From: Microseira sp041929235
GTDB lineage: Bacteria > Cyanobacteriota > Cyanobacteriia > Cyanobacteriales > Aerosakkonemataceae
Reading direction: 5' to 3'
DNA length: 64,000 nt
NCBI RefSeq assembly: GCF_041929235.1
Contig: NZ_JBHFNP010000352.1
Coordinates: 1 to 64,000 of the forward strand
In this document: positions 24,143-32,358 of the stretch, piece by piece
How the letters are laid out: every line of letters begins with the position of its first letter
Position numbering within the stretch: position 1 is the first letter of the stretch
Position numbers and translations under genes: made by a program
The notes under the pieces: generated by a model
Told to the model about the DNA's origin: nothing
Database searches by the model: none
The model's input: only the letters and a program-made list of their open reading frames with translations

Positions 24143-24349
24143 CTAGGCGCTCAACACCTCGAATGTAGTTAACATACGAGGAGAAGTTTTAGGCAAAGGG
24201 AATTCTTCTAAATAGAGTTCTGTTGCTTCTTTGAGATTAGCGATCGCTTCTTCAATCGTTTCTCCCTGGCTAGCCGTCCCTACTTCAGGACATTCTGCCA
24301 CATATACATCTTCTTCCCAATAAACGATTGCTGTAAAAGTTCGAGGCAT
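24143..24349 (-). CDS. HicB-like orphan antitoxin
   Basis: The 68-residue protein shows the HicB RNase-H-like partial fold: FTAIVYWEEDVYVAECPEVG, then GETIEEAIANLKEATELYLEE. It starts at ATG 24349; the TTG at 24358 is less likely. HicB normally neutralises the HicA mRNA interferase encoded next to it. I looked on both sides and found no HicA-like frame, and there is no C-terminal DNA-binding domain. Orphan HicB proteins are frequent in cyanobacteria. Confidence 0.75.
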   Translation of the reverse strand: MPRTFTAIVYWEEDVYVAECPEVGTASQGETIEEAIANLKEATELYLEEFPLPKTSPRMLTTFEVLSA

Positions 24350-24556
24350 TCTTAACAATATTGATTTTATTTTTTCCTTTTCTTAGTTTAACACATCCCC
24401 CTCACCATGACTTAGCCCTTCCTAGACTCACTGCAAGTTAGTGCTGGCGGCTAAATAGAATTAGCAAGGTGCGAAGCACTTTACCAGCTACCAATTAAGA
24501 GTGCGATCGCATCCTCTATTACCTTTCAATTACAGGTGCGATCGCTCTTCTATAAT

Positions 24557-24934
24557 TTACGCGGGAACAGTGTTATTTCTGACAGGAGCAATATTCCCCT
24601 CTGAATTTAAAGTATAAAACCATTCCAGAGGAATTTTTGTTTGATTTAAAATGCTCAGATGTTGACTCATATCCTCAATATAAAATGCTCCTACATAGGT
24701 GACACTTTTTGTTTCTAATGGATTGATAATATCGTTTTCTCCTATATAGCGTCCCTCACCTATATAGCCTAAACTGGACAGGATTTCTTCTACTTCTGGC
24801 TCAACGATTGGCATATTCAGATCGTCATCAGGATAATCAATGAAGATTGCAATTTGTCCCGGTGTAGGAATTTCGAGTTCGGTCGAAGTCCAACCCTCTT
24901 TATAGTTCCAAACAATAGCGCCTTTAGTCTTCAT
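24557..24934 (-). CDS. Third gene of RHH operon, hypothetical
   Basis: The protein has 125 residues (MKTKGAIVWNYKEGWTSTEL). The start at ATG 24934 is well supported by GGAGGCG upstream. It is acidic and alpha/beta, with FIDYPDDDLNMPIVEPEVEEI and a C-terminal TKIPLEWFYTL. The 3' end of the previous gene overlaps it by 11 bases. I do not recognise the family. In a three-gene overlapping operon headed by an RHH regulator it may be the effector, but nothing in the sequence shows an activity. Confidence 0.6.
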   Translation of the reverse strand: MKTKGAIVWNYKEGWTSTELEIPTPGQIAIFIDYPDDDLNMPIVEPEVEEILSSLGYIGEGRYIGENDIINPLETKSVTYVGAFYIEDMSQHLSILNQTKIPLEWFYTLNSEGNIAPVRNNTVPA

Positions 24935-25136
24935 TTTCGCCTCCTGGAAAAATACACTGCCAAATGTTCCCCTGGAAATGTTGAACTGCGAGTAGCTGTC
25001 GTCCTTTTGCTGCTTGTAAGCAGCGCTCAACTGCTTTTTTTCTTGTACCCGCCACAACAGGTTCGGTTTGAGGCTTTCCCATGCGCCGGATTTCATCTTC
25101 CGGATCTTCAAGATAGCCATGTGCGTCAATTGTCAT
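24924..25136 (-). CDS. Second gene of RHH operon, hypothetical
   Basis: The 70-residue protein starts MTIDAHGYLEDPEDEIRRMG. It has a basic-helix centre (GTRKKAVERCLQAAKGRQ) and ends in EEx-like acidic residues (PGGENED). I chose ATG 25136; the frame is open to 25184. It overlaps both neighbours by 11 bases, showing tight translational coupling. No family is recognised. Confidence 0.55.
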   Translation of the reverse strand: MTIDAHGYLEDPEDEIRRMGKPQTEPVVAGTRKKAVERCLQAAKGRQLLAVQHFQGNIWQCIFPGGENED

Positions 25137-25332
25137 TATCCGCACCTTCCTGCTGCTGTTGGCGGGCGCTGAGGGCTTTATCAATCAGCTTAGCGACTAT
25201 CCAAGAAACCGATCGCTCTTCTGAGGCTGCCCATTCCTCTAAAGCCACTTTCTTTTCTTTGGTTATGTACACCGCTATCAACTCAAGTTTACGTTTTCCG
25301 CCCACTAACTCTCTCGCCTCCAGTTCTATCAA
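25126..25332 (-). CDS. Ribbon-helix-helix regulator heading a three-gene operon
   Basis: The 68-residue protein has the pattern KRKLELIAVYITKEKKVALEEW followed by SEERSVSWIVAKLIDKAL, i.e. one strand and two helices of a CopG-like ribbon-helix-helix fold, with a Gln-rich tail. RHH dimers bind palindromic operators. A perfect palindrome lies 25 bases upstream, so autoregulation is likely. A fragment with almost the same first 15 residues (GGKRKLELIAVY) begins at 27868, joined to TnpB debris. Confidence 0.65.
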   Translation of the reverse strand: MIELEARELVGGKRKLELIAVYITKEKKVALEEWAASEERSVSWIVAKLIDKALSARQQQQEGADNDN

Positions 25333-25356
25333 GATTTTATCTCCTTTATTTTGCCT

Positions 25357-25395
25357 TACTATATTGTATAGTATAAAATATTGTGCTATAGTAGC
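25357..25395. promoter_or_regulatory. Palindromic operator upstream of the RHH operon
   Basis: TACTATA-TTG-TATAGTA (25357-25373) is a perfect 7-base inverted repeat. A second, imperfect, related palindrome GCTATAGTAGC follows at about 25385-25395. The pair lies just upstream of the RHH gene and overlaps an AT-rich promoter-like stretch, as expected for an autoregulated operator. Confidence 0.6.
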
Positions 25396-25492
25396 ATGAC
25401 AAATTGAAATGGGTAGGCAGTATCCTTGCCAGAAAGCGATCGCACTAGCTCTAACCTAATGCGATCGCTCTGCTTTCATCACTTAACGCAAC

Positions 25493-25753
25493 CTAAAAAT
25501 AGAGGCGTTGCGTCAGTCCTGAACGGGTAAAATAGCGAGTCAAAATCCGAATCACTTCACCCTGAACCGGCGAAGGTAACGGTGGACTCCATTCGCCAAC
25601 CTCTGCAAAACGCACTACGTGCAGTTGATGAATGACGCTTTCTATCCCCAGTGGAACGCCACAAGCAAGCAAGCGGATCGGTTGCCTGCCTTCTGGGTCA
25701 TTCAAACTTGTGGCTTTGATTAGTTCCGGGACGGGCTGCGGTGTTGATATCAT
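25493..25753 (-). CDS. Conserved-looking small hypothetical protein
   Basis: The 86-residue protein starts MISTPQPVPELIKATSL (ATG 25753, with GGAG nine bases upstream; the frame is open to 25786). It is compact and alpha/beta, with IRLLACGVPLGIESVIHQLH and VVRFAEVGEWSPPLP. It has the look of a chromosomal cyanobacterial core-type protein rather than a mobile gene. I cannot name a function. It marks the end of the module island before the TnpB region. Confidence 0.65.
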   Translation of the reverse strand: MISTPQPVPELIKATSLNDPEGRQPIRLLACGVPLGIESVIHQLHVVRFAEVGEWSPPLPSPVQGEVIRILTRYFTRSGLTQRLYF

Positions 25754-25848
25754 AGAATTTTGCTCCGTAGGAGTCCAAGCCCCCATCGTGTCTTGATTGG
25801 CGTCAGTAGCGGTGGGGGTTTGGTTTTTGCTTGCTAATGCAATAGTAG

Positions 25849-26127
25849 ATGTTTAACGTAAATAGTGCAATAGGAGTATATGAGGTAAAATGGGTAGAAG
25901 TAGAGTATCAAGGTAAACTTGTGGAGATCAACGCAACATCATGCAACTCTGCTGTGGCTAGACCCCGTGTAACAGTTTATTTTTCTGAAGAGATATACAA
26001 GTATCTAGTAGAGCGCGCTGACCGAGAACTAAGGACGGTGGCTAACCTGGTGGAATATCTGGTTGTTCAGAGCGTACAGCAAGAGCAAAACGAACAACAG
26101 AAAGCTCAACAAAAACCGCAAGAGTGA
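25849..26127 (+). CDS. RHH-like small protein upstream of the first TnpB element
   Basis: The likely domain is ARPRVTVYFSEEIYKYLVER followed by a helix (RTVANLVEYLVVQSV) and a Gln-rich coiled tail. This is a CopG/RHH-like DNA-binding fold. The first 35 codons, which contain the 38-bp direct repeat found again at 28261, may be non-native; GTG 25954 gives the shorter protein of about 57 residues. It precedes the left end of the TnpB element, so it may be a host gene or a transposon-linked regulator. Confidence 0.5.
   Translation: MFNVNSAIGVYEVKWVEVEYQGKLVEINATSCNSAVARPRVTVYFSEEIYKYLVERADRELRTVANLVEYLVVQSVQQEQNEQQKAQQKPQE
25904..25941 (+). repeat. 38-bp direct repeat, left copy
   Basis: Identical 38-base sequence to 28261-28298. 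The two copies bracket the first TnpB element, the truncated gene and the TnpB remnant, about 2.3 kb in all. Confidence 0.9.
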
Positions 26128-26272
26128 TTTCAAGATGCGATCGCATACCTGACCGAAAAAAATGGGATACAAGCCCCGTTCTTCTAGGACGGCTTTTTCC
26201 AACTTGACGCTGTCCTTGAGGATTTTGAATAAACACATACTCATTTATTCAGGCGGTTGATATAATGCTTGT

Positions 26273-27454
26273 ATGCTGAATCTAACCTACGAGTACAAAC
26301 TCATTCCCACAGACGCGCAACGCGAAACCTTTGATCTTTGGCTCAGTATTTGTCGGCAGGTCTACAACTATGCATTGCGCGAACGAAAGGACTGGGTTAA
26401 TTCTCGTAAGTGCGATATCAATGCTTGCAGTATCAGGCAGGAATATATCATTCCTGCTGATGCGCCTAGACCAACCTTTTATACTCAGTGCAAGTCATTG
26501 GCTGAGGCTAAGAAGTCAAATCCCTTCCTCAAACTGCCTCACACTCATGTGTTGCAGCAAGTCTTGCGGCAATTAGAAGCGGCATTTGTGGCGATGTGGG
26601 AAAGAGGACATGGTTTTCCTAGATTCAAAAAACGGATGCGCTCCTTCGTGTTTCCGCAGTTGAATCAGGAAGTTGTTAGGAAGTTTGATCGAAATCACGA
26701 GGTCAATCTCCCTAAGATTGGCTGGGTGAAAATGCACTTATCACGCCCCATTCCACAAGGGTTTGAAGTGAAGCAAATCCGCATTGTTAAGCGAGCTTCT
26801 GGTTACTATGCCATGCTCTCATTAGCATTAGAGGTTGATCTGCCTCAACCTTTACCATCGGGTCGTGGACTAGGGATTGATTTGGGTCTAGAACACTTTT
26901 TGGCAACTTCTGATGGGGAGTTGATTGATAGACCTCGATTCTTTGTGGATGGACAACGCAAGCTGAAATTGCTGCAACGTCAACTGAAGCGTAAGCTCAT
27001 AGGCTCTAGGAAGTATCGTCAATTGCACAGTCGGATTGCCTTGCACCACGAATACATCTCGAATTCACGCAAGGACTTTCACTTTAAGACCGCTCATTAC
27101 CTATGCGACCAAGGGCAGATGATATTTGCTGAGGATTTGAATCTCAAAGCGATGTCAGCCGGAATGTTGTGTAAGCACACTCTTGATGCTGGTTTTGGGC
27201 AGTTCCTTAATATTTTGGGACATGTTTGTTTTAAGCGCGGTGCATATTTCGCCAAAGTTGATGCCAATGGCACTAGCCAGACATGCCCAAGATGCCAATC
27301 TCATACAGGCAAAAAAGAACTGTCTCAACGGATGCATAAATGTCCTGAATGTGGATATGAAACGAATCGAGATGTAGCAGCAGCGCAAGTTGTTTTGCAA
27401 CGTGGATATACAGCGGTGGGGCACATCGCAGTGAATTTTGGGGAGGGCAAGTAG
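26273..27454 (+). CDS. tnpB: TnpB RNA-guided endonuclease
   Basis: The 393-residue protein has the full TnpB layout: N-terminal helical domain, then a RuvC core with D about 203 (GIDLGLEHFL), E about 286 (IFAEDLN) and D about 366 (NRDVAAAQ), and a zinc ribbon with CPRC and CPEC pairs. All catalytic residues are present, so it may be active. TnpB is the ancestor of Cas12; with an omega RNA from the element's right end it cuts DNA next to a transposon-specific motif and so protects the element from loss. Confidence 0.9.
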   Translation: MLNLTYEYKLIPTDAQRETFDLWLSICRQVYNYALRERKDWVNSRKCDINACSIRQEYIIPADAPRPTFYTQCKSLAEAKKSNPFLKLPHTHVLQQVLRQLEAAFVAMWERGHGFPRFKKRMRSFVFPQLNQEVVRKFDRNHEVNLPKIGWVKMHLSRPIPQGFEVKQIRIVKRASGYYAMLSLALEVDLPQPLPSGRGLGIDLGLEHFLATSDGELIDRPRFFVDGQRKLKLLQRQLKRKLIGSRKYRQLHSRIALHHEYISNSRKDFHFKTAHYLCDQGQMIFAEDLNLKAMSAGMLCKHTLDAGFGQFLNILGHVCFKRGAYFAKVDANGTSQTCPRCQSHTGKKELSQRMHKCPECGYETNRDVAAAQVVLQRGYTAVGHIAVNFGEGK

Positions 27455-27513
27455 CATGAGTTATCCCGATGAACCAACAATCCTCTCGACTTCAGGCAGG
27501 GGAGTTGTCAAAA
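27400..27513 (+). ncRNA. Candidate omega RNA (right end of TnpB element 1)
   Basis: TnpB guide RNAs overlap the 3' end of tnpB and end at the transposon right end. Here the stretch after the stop has a stem-loop (CTCTC...GGGAG, 27483-27504) and ends TTGTCAAA, like element 2. The guide would be the roughly 20 bases right of 27513. Extent and ends are inferred, not mapped. Confidence 0.4.
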
Positions 27514-27559
27514 AGTAGGCAGAGAGCGCATAGCAGTAGATGTAGGCGACCTAAGAAAC

Positions 27560-27856
27560 TTGCTCGAACAAGAAACCCAAAATTCTGGTAATTCTCTGTC
27601 TCAAGAAGTTCGTCTTCTAATCCAAGAAGGATTGAAACAAAGATATAAACAGAGGACGCTTGCCCAAGTACTGTCTCTGTTCGATGTAGAACAACTAGCT
27701 AAGGATTCTGGCATTTGTGCGCCACGCTTGGCAGAATTGATCGCAGAAGCCGATGCCCCTACTTACTTGGAGCTAACCAAGCTGGGTCGCTGTCTGCCGC
27801 TGAATCCTGCTGAACTTGCTTCTATCTCTCGAAAACCACCCAAAAAAGATAATTAG
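27560..27856 (+). pseudogene. 5'-truncated gene next to TnpB right end
   Basis: The frame reads on upstream of 27560 into the TnpB right end without an ATG or GTG start (reading VGRERIAVDVGDLRNLLE), so the 5' end seems lost when the element inserted. The surviving part is helical (SQEVRLLIQEGLKQR, VLSLFDVEQLAKDSG) and looks like a regulator partner. A TTG at 27560 could give 98 residues. It is followed after 11 bases by an RHH-like fragment. I cannot name the family. Confidence 0.5.
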
Positions 27857-27867
27857 AGGACATCGGA

Positions 27868-28196
27868 ATGGGCGGAAAGCGCAAGCTTGAGTTGATCGCT
27901 GTATATTTAACCTTTATGAGGTGCGTCGTCAATTGGTTTACAAGCAAAGCCATTACGGTACGTCAGTTGAGTTAGTAGACCGATGGTTTCCTTCGTCTAA
28001 AACCTGTTCTTGTTGCGGTCACGTTCAGGAAATGAAGCCAAGGGATAGAGTGTTTGATTGCCAAAATTGTGACAACGTGATGGACAGGGATTTGAATGCC
28101 TCAATTAATTTGGAAGCGGCCCCTGAAGAAAAAGTAAGGTCGGCTCGACCTAAACTTAACGCCTGCGGACAAGAAGGTGCTGACACCCTTGGTTGA
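27868..28196 (+). pseudogene. RHH gene start joined to a TnpB C-terminal remnant
   Basis: From ATG 27868 the frame starts with GGKRKLELIAVY, as in the RHH protein at 25126-25332, then breaks. In another frame (27921-28196) lies the C-terminal part of a TnpB: RRQLVYKQSHYGTSVELVDRW, then the zinc ribbon with CSCC and CQNC and the final catalytic NxxMDRDLNAS. The N-terminal two thirds of that TnpB are missing. So a third TnpB element sat in a relative of the RHH gene and then decayed. Confidence 0.75.
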
Positions 28197-28260
28197 TGCA
28201 GGAAGAAAATTCCGCGTCTAGTTAACAAGTTTAACTAGGTTTGGGTAAGTTTTTCGGAGC

Positions 28261-28298
28261 AGTATCAAGGTAAACTTGTGGAGATCAACGCAACATCA
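28261..28298 (+). repeat. 38-bp direct repeat, right copy
   Basis: Identical to 25904-25941. It would encode YQGKLVEINATS in both places, then stops here. It suggests duplication of the host gene's start during rearrangement of the TnpB region. Confidence 0.9.
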
Positions 28299-28577
28299 GA
28301 GTCGTAAAGTTTTTTACCCCACCCCAACCCGACCCTTATTAAGGGGAGGGAGTAAGAAATTCACAAATGATTTAGGGCTACTATAGCCTATTTCACTGCG
28401 ATCAACAAGTGTCAAAAGTAGTATTAAGACAGCTAGCAACAAAAGTTTTTACTTTCTTTCCTGTTTTTACTGCTTTGCCTAAGTCATAATACATTTAGTG
28501 TACAACTGTTTCAGCAGTTGATGGCGGTGCAGCTTTGATATGAGTACAAACTGGTTATTTCAGGCTAAATTACTGCT

Positions 28578-31500
28578 ATGTCAACTCTTTCTATAAACCG
28601 TTTAACTGCCAAACTTTCTGGAAAAGTTAACCTGCGAACTGTTCTGATAGTTCCCTTTATCCTACAAATATTTGCAGCAGTGGGGCTGGTGGGGTATTTA
28701 TCATTTAGGAATGGTCAAAAGGCTGTTAACGATCTTGCCAGCCAGTTGATGAGCGAAGTTAGCAATCGCATCGAGCAAAATGTGAAAACTTATGTGGAAA
28801 CTCCCCACCAAATCAATCAAACCAAGCTGGATGCAGTAAAATTGGGTCTTTTGAATATGAAAGACTTGTCAACTTGGGAGAAATATCTCTGGCGGCAAGT
28901 ACAGCTATATCCTAATATTAATTTTACAGGGGTCGGCAACAAGGATGGAGAATATCGCGCCGGAGAACAGATGTCAGACGGCACTTTATTGATTAACCAA
29001 GCCTACCCGTCTACTGGTTTTGATTTCTATTCTTTCAATACTAACGATACAGGCGATCGCACCACCAGAGTAGCAACCAATGTTAAAAAATTTGATATGC
29101 GGCAACACACTTCCTACACAAATGCAGCAAAAGCAGGCAAAGCAACTTGGAGTTCAGTTTATATCTCGTTTCTAGAACCAACATTAATACTTAGCGCTCT
29201 TCAACCAGTGTACGATCGAAACCAACTAGAAGGAGTATTAGTTTCTGCCTTGCGCCTAGACGGTATCGGTAGATTTTTAAACAGCCTCAAAATTGGCAAA
29301 TCCGGACAGACATTTATTATCGAAAGAAATGGCACGCTGTTAGCAACTTCCACCCTGGAAAAACCGTTCCGCATCCAAAAAGATCGAAAAGAACTGTTCA
29401 AAGTAGTAGAGAGTGGCAATGCAGTAACTCAAGCTACAGCCAAATACTTAGCGACTCAATTTCAAAACTTGCACGAAATTAGAAATTCGCAGCAACTCAA
29501 TTTTGAAATAAACGGTCAGCGACAATTTTTAAAAGTCCTGCCATTCCAAGACGGCAAAGGCTTAGACTGGCTGATTGTCGTCGTCGTTCCCGAATCCGAC
29601 TTTATGGAACAAATCGATGCCAACAGTCGCACTACTGCGTTGCTATGTCTGGCAGCTTTGGGAATGGCAACAGTTTTAGGAATTATCACTTCCCGCTGGA
29701 TTACCAAACCTATTTTACAACTGAAAGATGCAGCAAAAGCTTTGTCTGAAGGACAATTTGACCAAACTGTCAAGCTCGATCGATCTGATGAATTGGGTAT
29801 ACTTGCTAAAGCTTTTAACAGCATGGCTGCACAACTGCAAGCATCTTTTAGCACATTAGAAGCTAAAAATGACGAATTGCAGCGACTTGATAAACTTAAA
29901 GACGAATTTCTCGCCAATACTTCCCACGAACTCCGCACACCCCTTAACGGAATTATTGGCATTGCAGAATCTTTAATAGACGGTGCTACTGGAAAATTGC
30001 CAGAGCAAACTAATGTTAACTTAGCTTTGATTGCATCTTCTGGGAAAAGATTGTCTACTTTAATTAACGACATTCTATATTTTTCACAACTCAAACATAA
30101 AACTATTGAACTGCAAATTAAGCCTGTCGGATTGCGAGAAATTGTCTATGTAATCCTGACCTTATCTAAACCATTAGTAGGTCAAAAGAAATTGCAGTTA
30201 ATTAACTCAATTAGTCCGGATTTGCCACCAATAGCAGCCGATGAAAATCGATTGGAACAAATACTGTACAACTTAATCGGCAATGCGATTAAATTTACCG
30301 AAATTGGTACAGTTGAAATTTCAGCAGAATTGCTCGCAGACAACGATCGATCGTCCATGCCAAATTCCCAATTAGCCATTACTGTATCTGACACTGGGAT
30401 TGGCATCCCCGAAAATAAATTAGAGCAAATTTTTGAATCTTTTGAACAAGCAGACGGTTCCACTGCTAGAGAATACGGCGGTACGGGTTTGGGTTTAGCT
30501 GTTGCTAAACAATTAGTTGAATTGCACGGAGGGAAAATTTGGGTATCTTCAACTGTAGGCGTTGGTTCTCAATTTACTTTTACTTTGCCAGGATCTCAAA
30601 GTCAGCCAGAAGTTAGCAGCAAAAGATCGCGTTTAATTAAGAGCGATCGAGATTTAGCAACTACTCAATCTGCCACCCAACTACCTGTTATAAATTCTCG
30701 GCTGGCGGTCGATCGAGAATCAGAAGAAACAGACAAAATTAAAATTTTAATAGTAGATGATGAACCCATTAATATTCAGGTACTAATCAATAGTTTGAGC
30801 CTAGAAAACTACGACATAACTCAAGCAAGTAACGGCTTAGAAGCCTTAACTATGATTCAAGAGGGATTGAAGCCAGACTTGATTTTACTCGACGTAATGA
30901 TGCCGCGAATGACAGGTTATGAAGTGTGTCGAGAAATTCGCAAAAAATACTCGCCTTTAGAACTGCCGATTTTGATGCTGACGGCTAAAAATCAAACAGT
31001 AGACTTAGTAGAAGCTTTTAACTTAGAAGCCAATGATTATATAACTAAACCTTTTATTAAGAAGGAATTGTTAGCCAGAATTAACACGCAAATTCGCCTC
31101 GCCAAACTGAATGCAGCCTACGGCAGATTTGTGCCGCACGACTTTTTGAATTTACTAGAAAAACCAAGTATTGTTGAGGTAAAATTAGGTGACAATCAAG
31201 AAAAAAATATGACAGTGCTGTTTTGTGATATTCGTTCCTTTACGGCGCTTTCAGAGCAAATGACACCGCCAGAAAATTTTGCTTTCATTAATAACTACTT
31301 GGGGAGAGTTAGCCCTGTAATTAGAAAAAATCACGGCTTTATTGATAAATACATTGGGGATGCAGTTATGGCGCTGTTTCCTACCTGTCCCGATGATGCT
31401 CTTCGGGCAGCAATTGATATGCAAAAAGCAGTGAATCTCTACAACCAGCACCGCCAAAATAGTGGCTTGGTTCCGATTTCGATCGGCATTGGTTTGCACG

Positions 31501-31976
31501 CGGGCAATTTAATGTTGGGTACAATTGGTGAACGAGAACGGATGGAAAGTACGGTGATTGCTGATGCTGTTAATTTAGCTTCTCGTTTGGAAGGATTGAC
31601 GAAGGTTTACGGAGCGGGAATTCTAGTTAGCGAAGCAATTATCGCTCGCCTAATTGAACCAGAGCAATATAAATACAGATTTGTCGATCGAGTGATGGTG
31701 AAAGGGAAAACAGCGGCTGTCTCGGTGTTTGAAATTTACGATACAGAAACAGAGGAAATCATCAAACTCAAACAGCAAACTTTGGAGATTTTTCAAGAAG
31801 GTTTAGATTTGTACTATCAACAAAAATTTGTGGCATCACAGAAAATATTTGAGAATATTTTACAAATTAATCCTGAAGATCAAGTAGCAATGCTGTATTT
31901 TAAACGTTCTCGCAAGTATCGAATGTATGGAGTACCGGAGGGGTGGTCGGGGGTGGAAGCTTTGACTGAGAAATAG
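28578..31976 (+). CDS. Hybrid histidine kinase-adenylate/guanylate cyclase
   Basis: This protein of 1132 residues is an unusual sensor enzyme. In order: a transmembrane helix, a periplasmic Cache/dCache-type sensor (about 45-335, with the GTLLATS-like strand), a second membrane helix, HAMP, a histidine kinase (phospho-His near 449 in TSHELRTPLNG; ATPase N, G boxes DTGIGIPENK and GGTGLGLAVA), a receiver (Asp near 770 in LILLDVMMP), and a class III nucleotide cyclase (FCDIRSFTALSEQM near 880, YIGDAVMALF). The layout resembles CyaC-type cyclases of filamentous cyanobacteria. Ligand binding outside would alter phosphorylation and cAMP output inside. It stands between two TnpB regions but has normal codon use. 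Confidence 0.9.
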   Translation: MSTLSINRLTAKLSGKVNLRTVLIVPFILQIFAAVGLVGYLSFRNGQKAVNDLASQLMSEVSNRIEQNVKTYVETPHQINQTKLDAVKLGLLNMKDLSTWEKYLWRQVQLYPNINFTGVGNKDGEYRAGEQMSDGTLLINQAYPSTGFDFYSFNTNDTGDRTTRVATNVKKFDMRQHTSYTNAAKAGKATWSSVYISFLEPTLILSALQPVYDRNQLEGVLVSALRLDGIGRFLNSLKIGKSGQTFIIERNGTLLATSTLEKPFRIQKDRKELFKVVESGNAVTQATAKYLATQFQNLHEIRNSQQLNFEINGQRQFLKVLPFQDGKGLDWLIVVVVPESDFMEQIDANSRTTALLCLAALGMATVLGIITSRWITKPILQLKDAAKALSEGQFDQTVKLDRSDELGILAKAFNSMAAQLQASFSTLEAKNDELQRLDKLKDEFLANTSHELRTPLNGIIGIAESLIDGATGKLPEQTNVNLALIASSGKRLSTLINDILYFSQLKHKTIELQIKPVGLREIVYVILTLSKPLVGQKKLQLINSISPDLPPIAADENRLEQILYNLIGNAIKFTEIGTVEISAELLADNDRSSMPNSQLAITVSDTGIGIPENKLEQIFESFEQADGSTAREYGGTGLGLAVAKQLVELHGGKIWVSSTVGVGSQFTFTLPGSQSQPEVSSKRSRLIKSDRDLATTQSATQLPVINSRLAVDRESEETDKIKILIVDDEPINIQVLINSLSLENYDITQASNGLEALTMIQEGLKPDLILLDVMMPRMTGYEVCREIRKKYSPLELPILMLTAKNQTVDLVEAFNLEANDYITKPFIKKELLARINTQIRLAKLNAAYGRFVPHDFLNLLEKPSIVEVKLGDNQEKNMTVLFCDIRSFTALSEQMTPPENFAFINNYLGRVSPVIRKNHGFIDKYIGDAVMALFPTCPDDALRAAIDMQKAVNLYNQHRQNSGLVPISIGIGLHAGNLMLGTIGERERMESTVIADAVNLASRLEGLTKVYGAGILVSEAIIARLIEPEQYKYRFVDRVMVKGKTAAVSVFEIYDTETEEIIKLKQQTLEIFQEGLDLYYQQKFVASQKIFENILQINPEDQVAMLYFKRSRKYRMYGVPEGWSGVEALTEK

Positions 31977-32153
31977 GGCTATAATGCCTAATTGCTTTTA
32001 GTTAAGTGCGATCGCTCTGAGATCTTGCACGCCTGTCAATTAGGGATTTATCGTCGGGTGGGGGGGTTTATTTAACCTGAACTTCCCCTCTACTAGGGGA
32101 AGTTAAAATCTCTGAAACCTTGACCGAAATAATGGGATACAAGCCCCGTCCTT

Positions 32154-32300
32154 CTAGGACGGCTTTTTATGTGGTTCAGGGAAACGAGCTATTAAACTCC
32201 TAATCAGCTCTGATTGTGTCATACCACGCCTAGCAGCTTCCTCTATAAGCTGCTGTTTTTCGTATGGAGTAACTCTCAAAAATATTTTCTCAGTTTTCAT
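32154..32300 (-). CDS. 48-residue RHH protein divergent from tnpB
   Basis: Reading the minus strand from ATG 32300 gives a 48-residue protein: MKTEKIFLRVTPYEKQQLIE, then EAARRGMTQSELIRSLIAR, ending PHKKPS with TAG at 32154-32156. This is a clean ribbon-helix-helix fold (one strand, two helices), as in MobC/CopG regulators. It shares the 58-base gap with tnpB, which it probably represses. Its stop codon falls in the element's end hairpin, which also acts as its terminator. The gene is short and easily missed. Confidence 0.7.
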   Translation of the reverse strand: MKTEKIFLRVTPYEKQQLIEEAARRGMTQSELIRSLIARFPEPHKKPS

Positions 32301-32358
32301 AAATTTGTGCTGTCAAATAGATATACGTCTACTATAATAGATTTAGGAGGACAAACAG

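Larger units (their letters stand above)
26151..27513 (+). mobile_element. IS200/IS605-type TnpB element without TnpA
   Basis: The left end carries a hairpin block (26171-26197, GCCCCGT...GGACGGC) preceded by ATGGGATAC, and the right end carries a GGGGAG-TTGTCAAA hairpin end at about 27482-27513. Similar blocks flank the second TnpB element. No TnpA transposase gene lies inside, so mobility would depend on one elsewhere. Boundaries are estimated from the shared blocks. Confidence 0.6.

Noticed and set aside
24350..24556. HicA partner for the HicB-like gene
   Set aside because: No frame with the HicA double-stranded RNA-binding-like motif is visible on either strand next to hicB.
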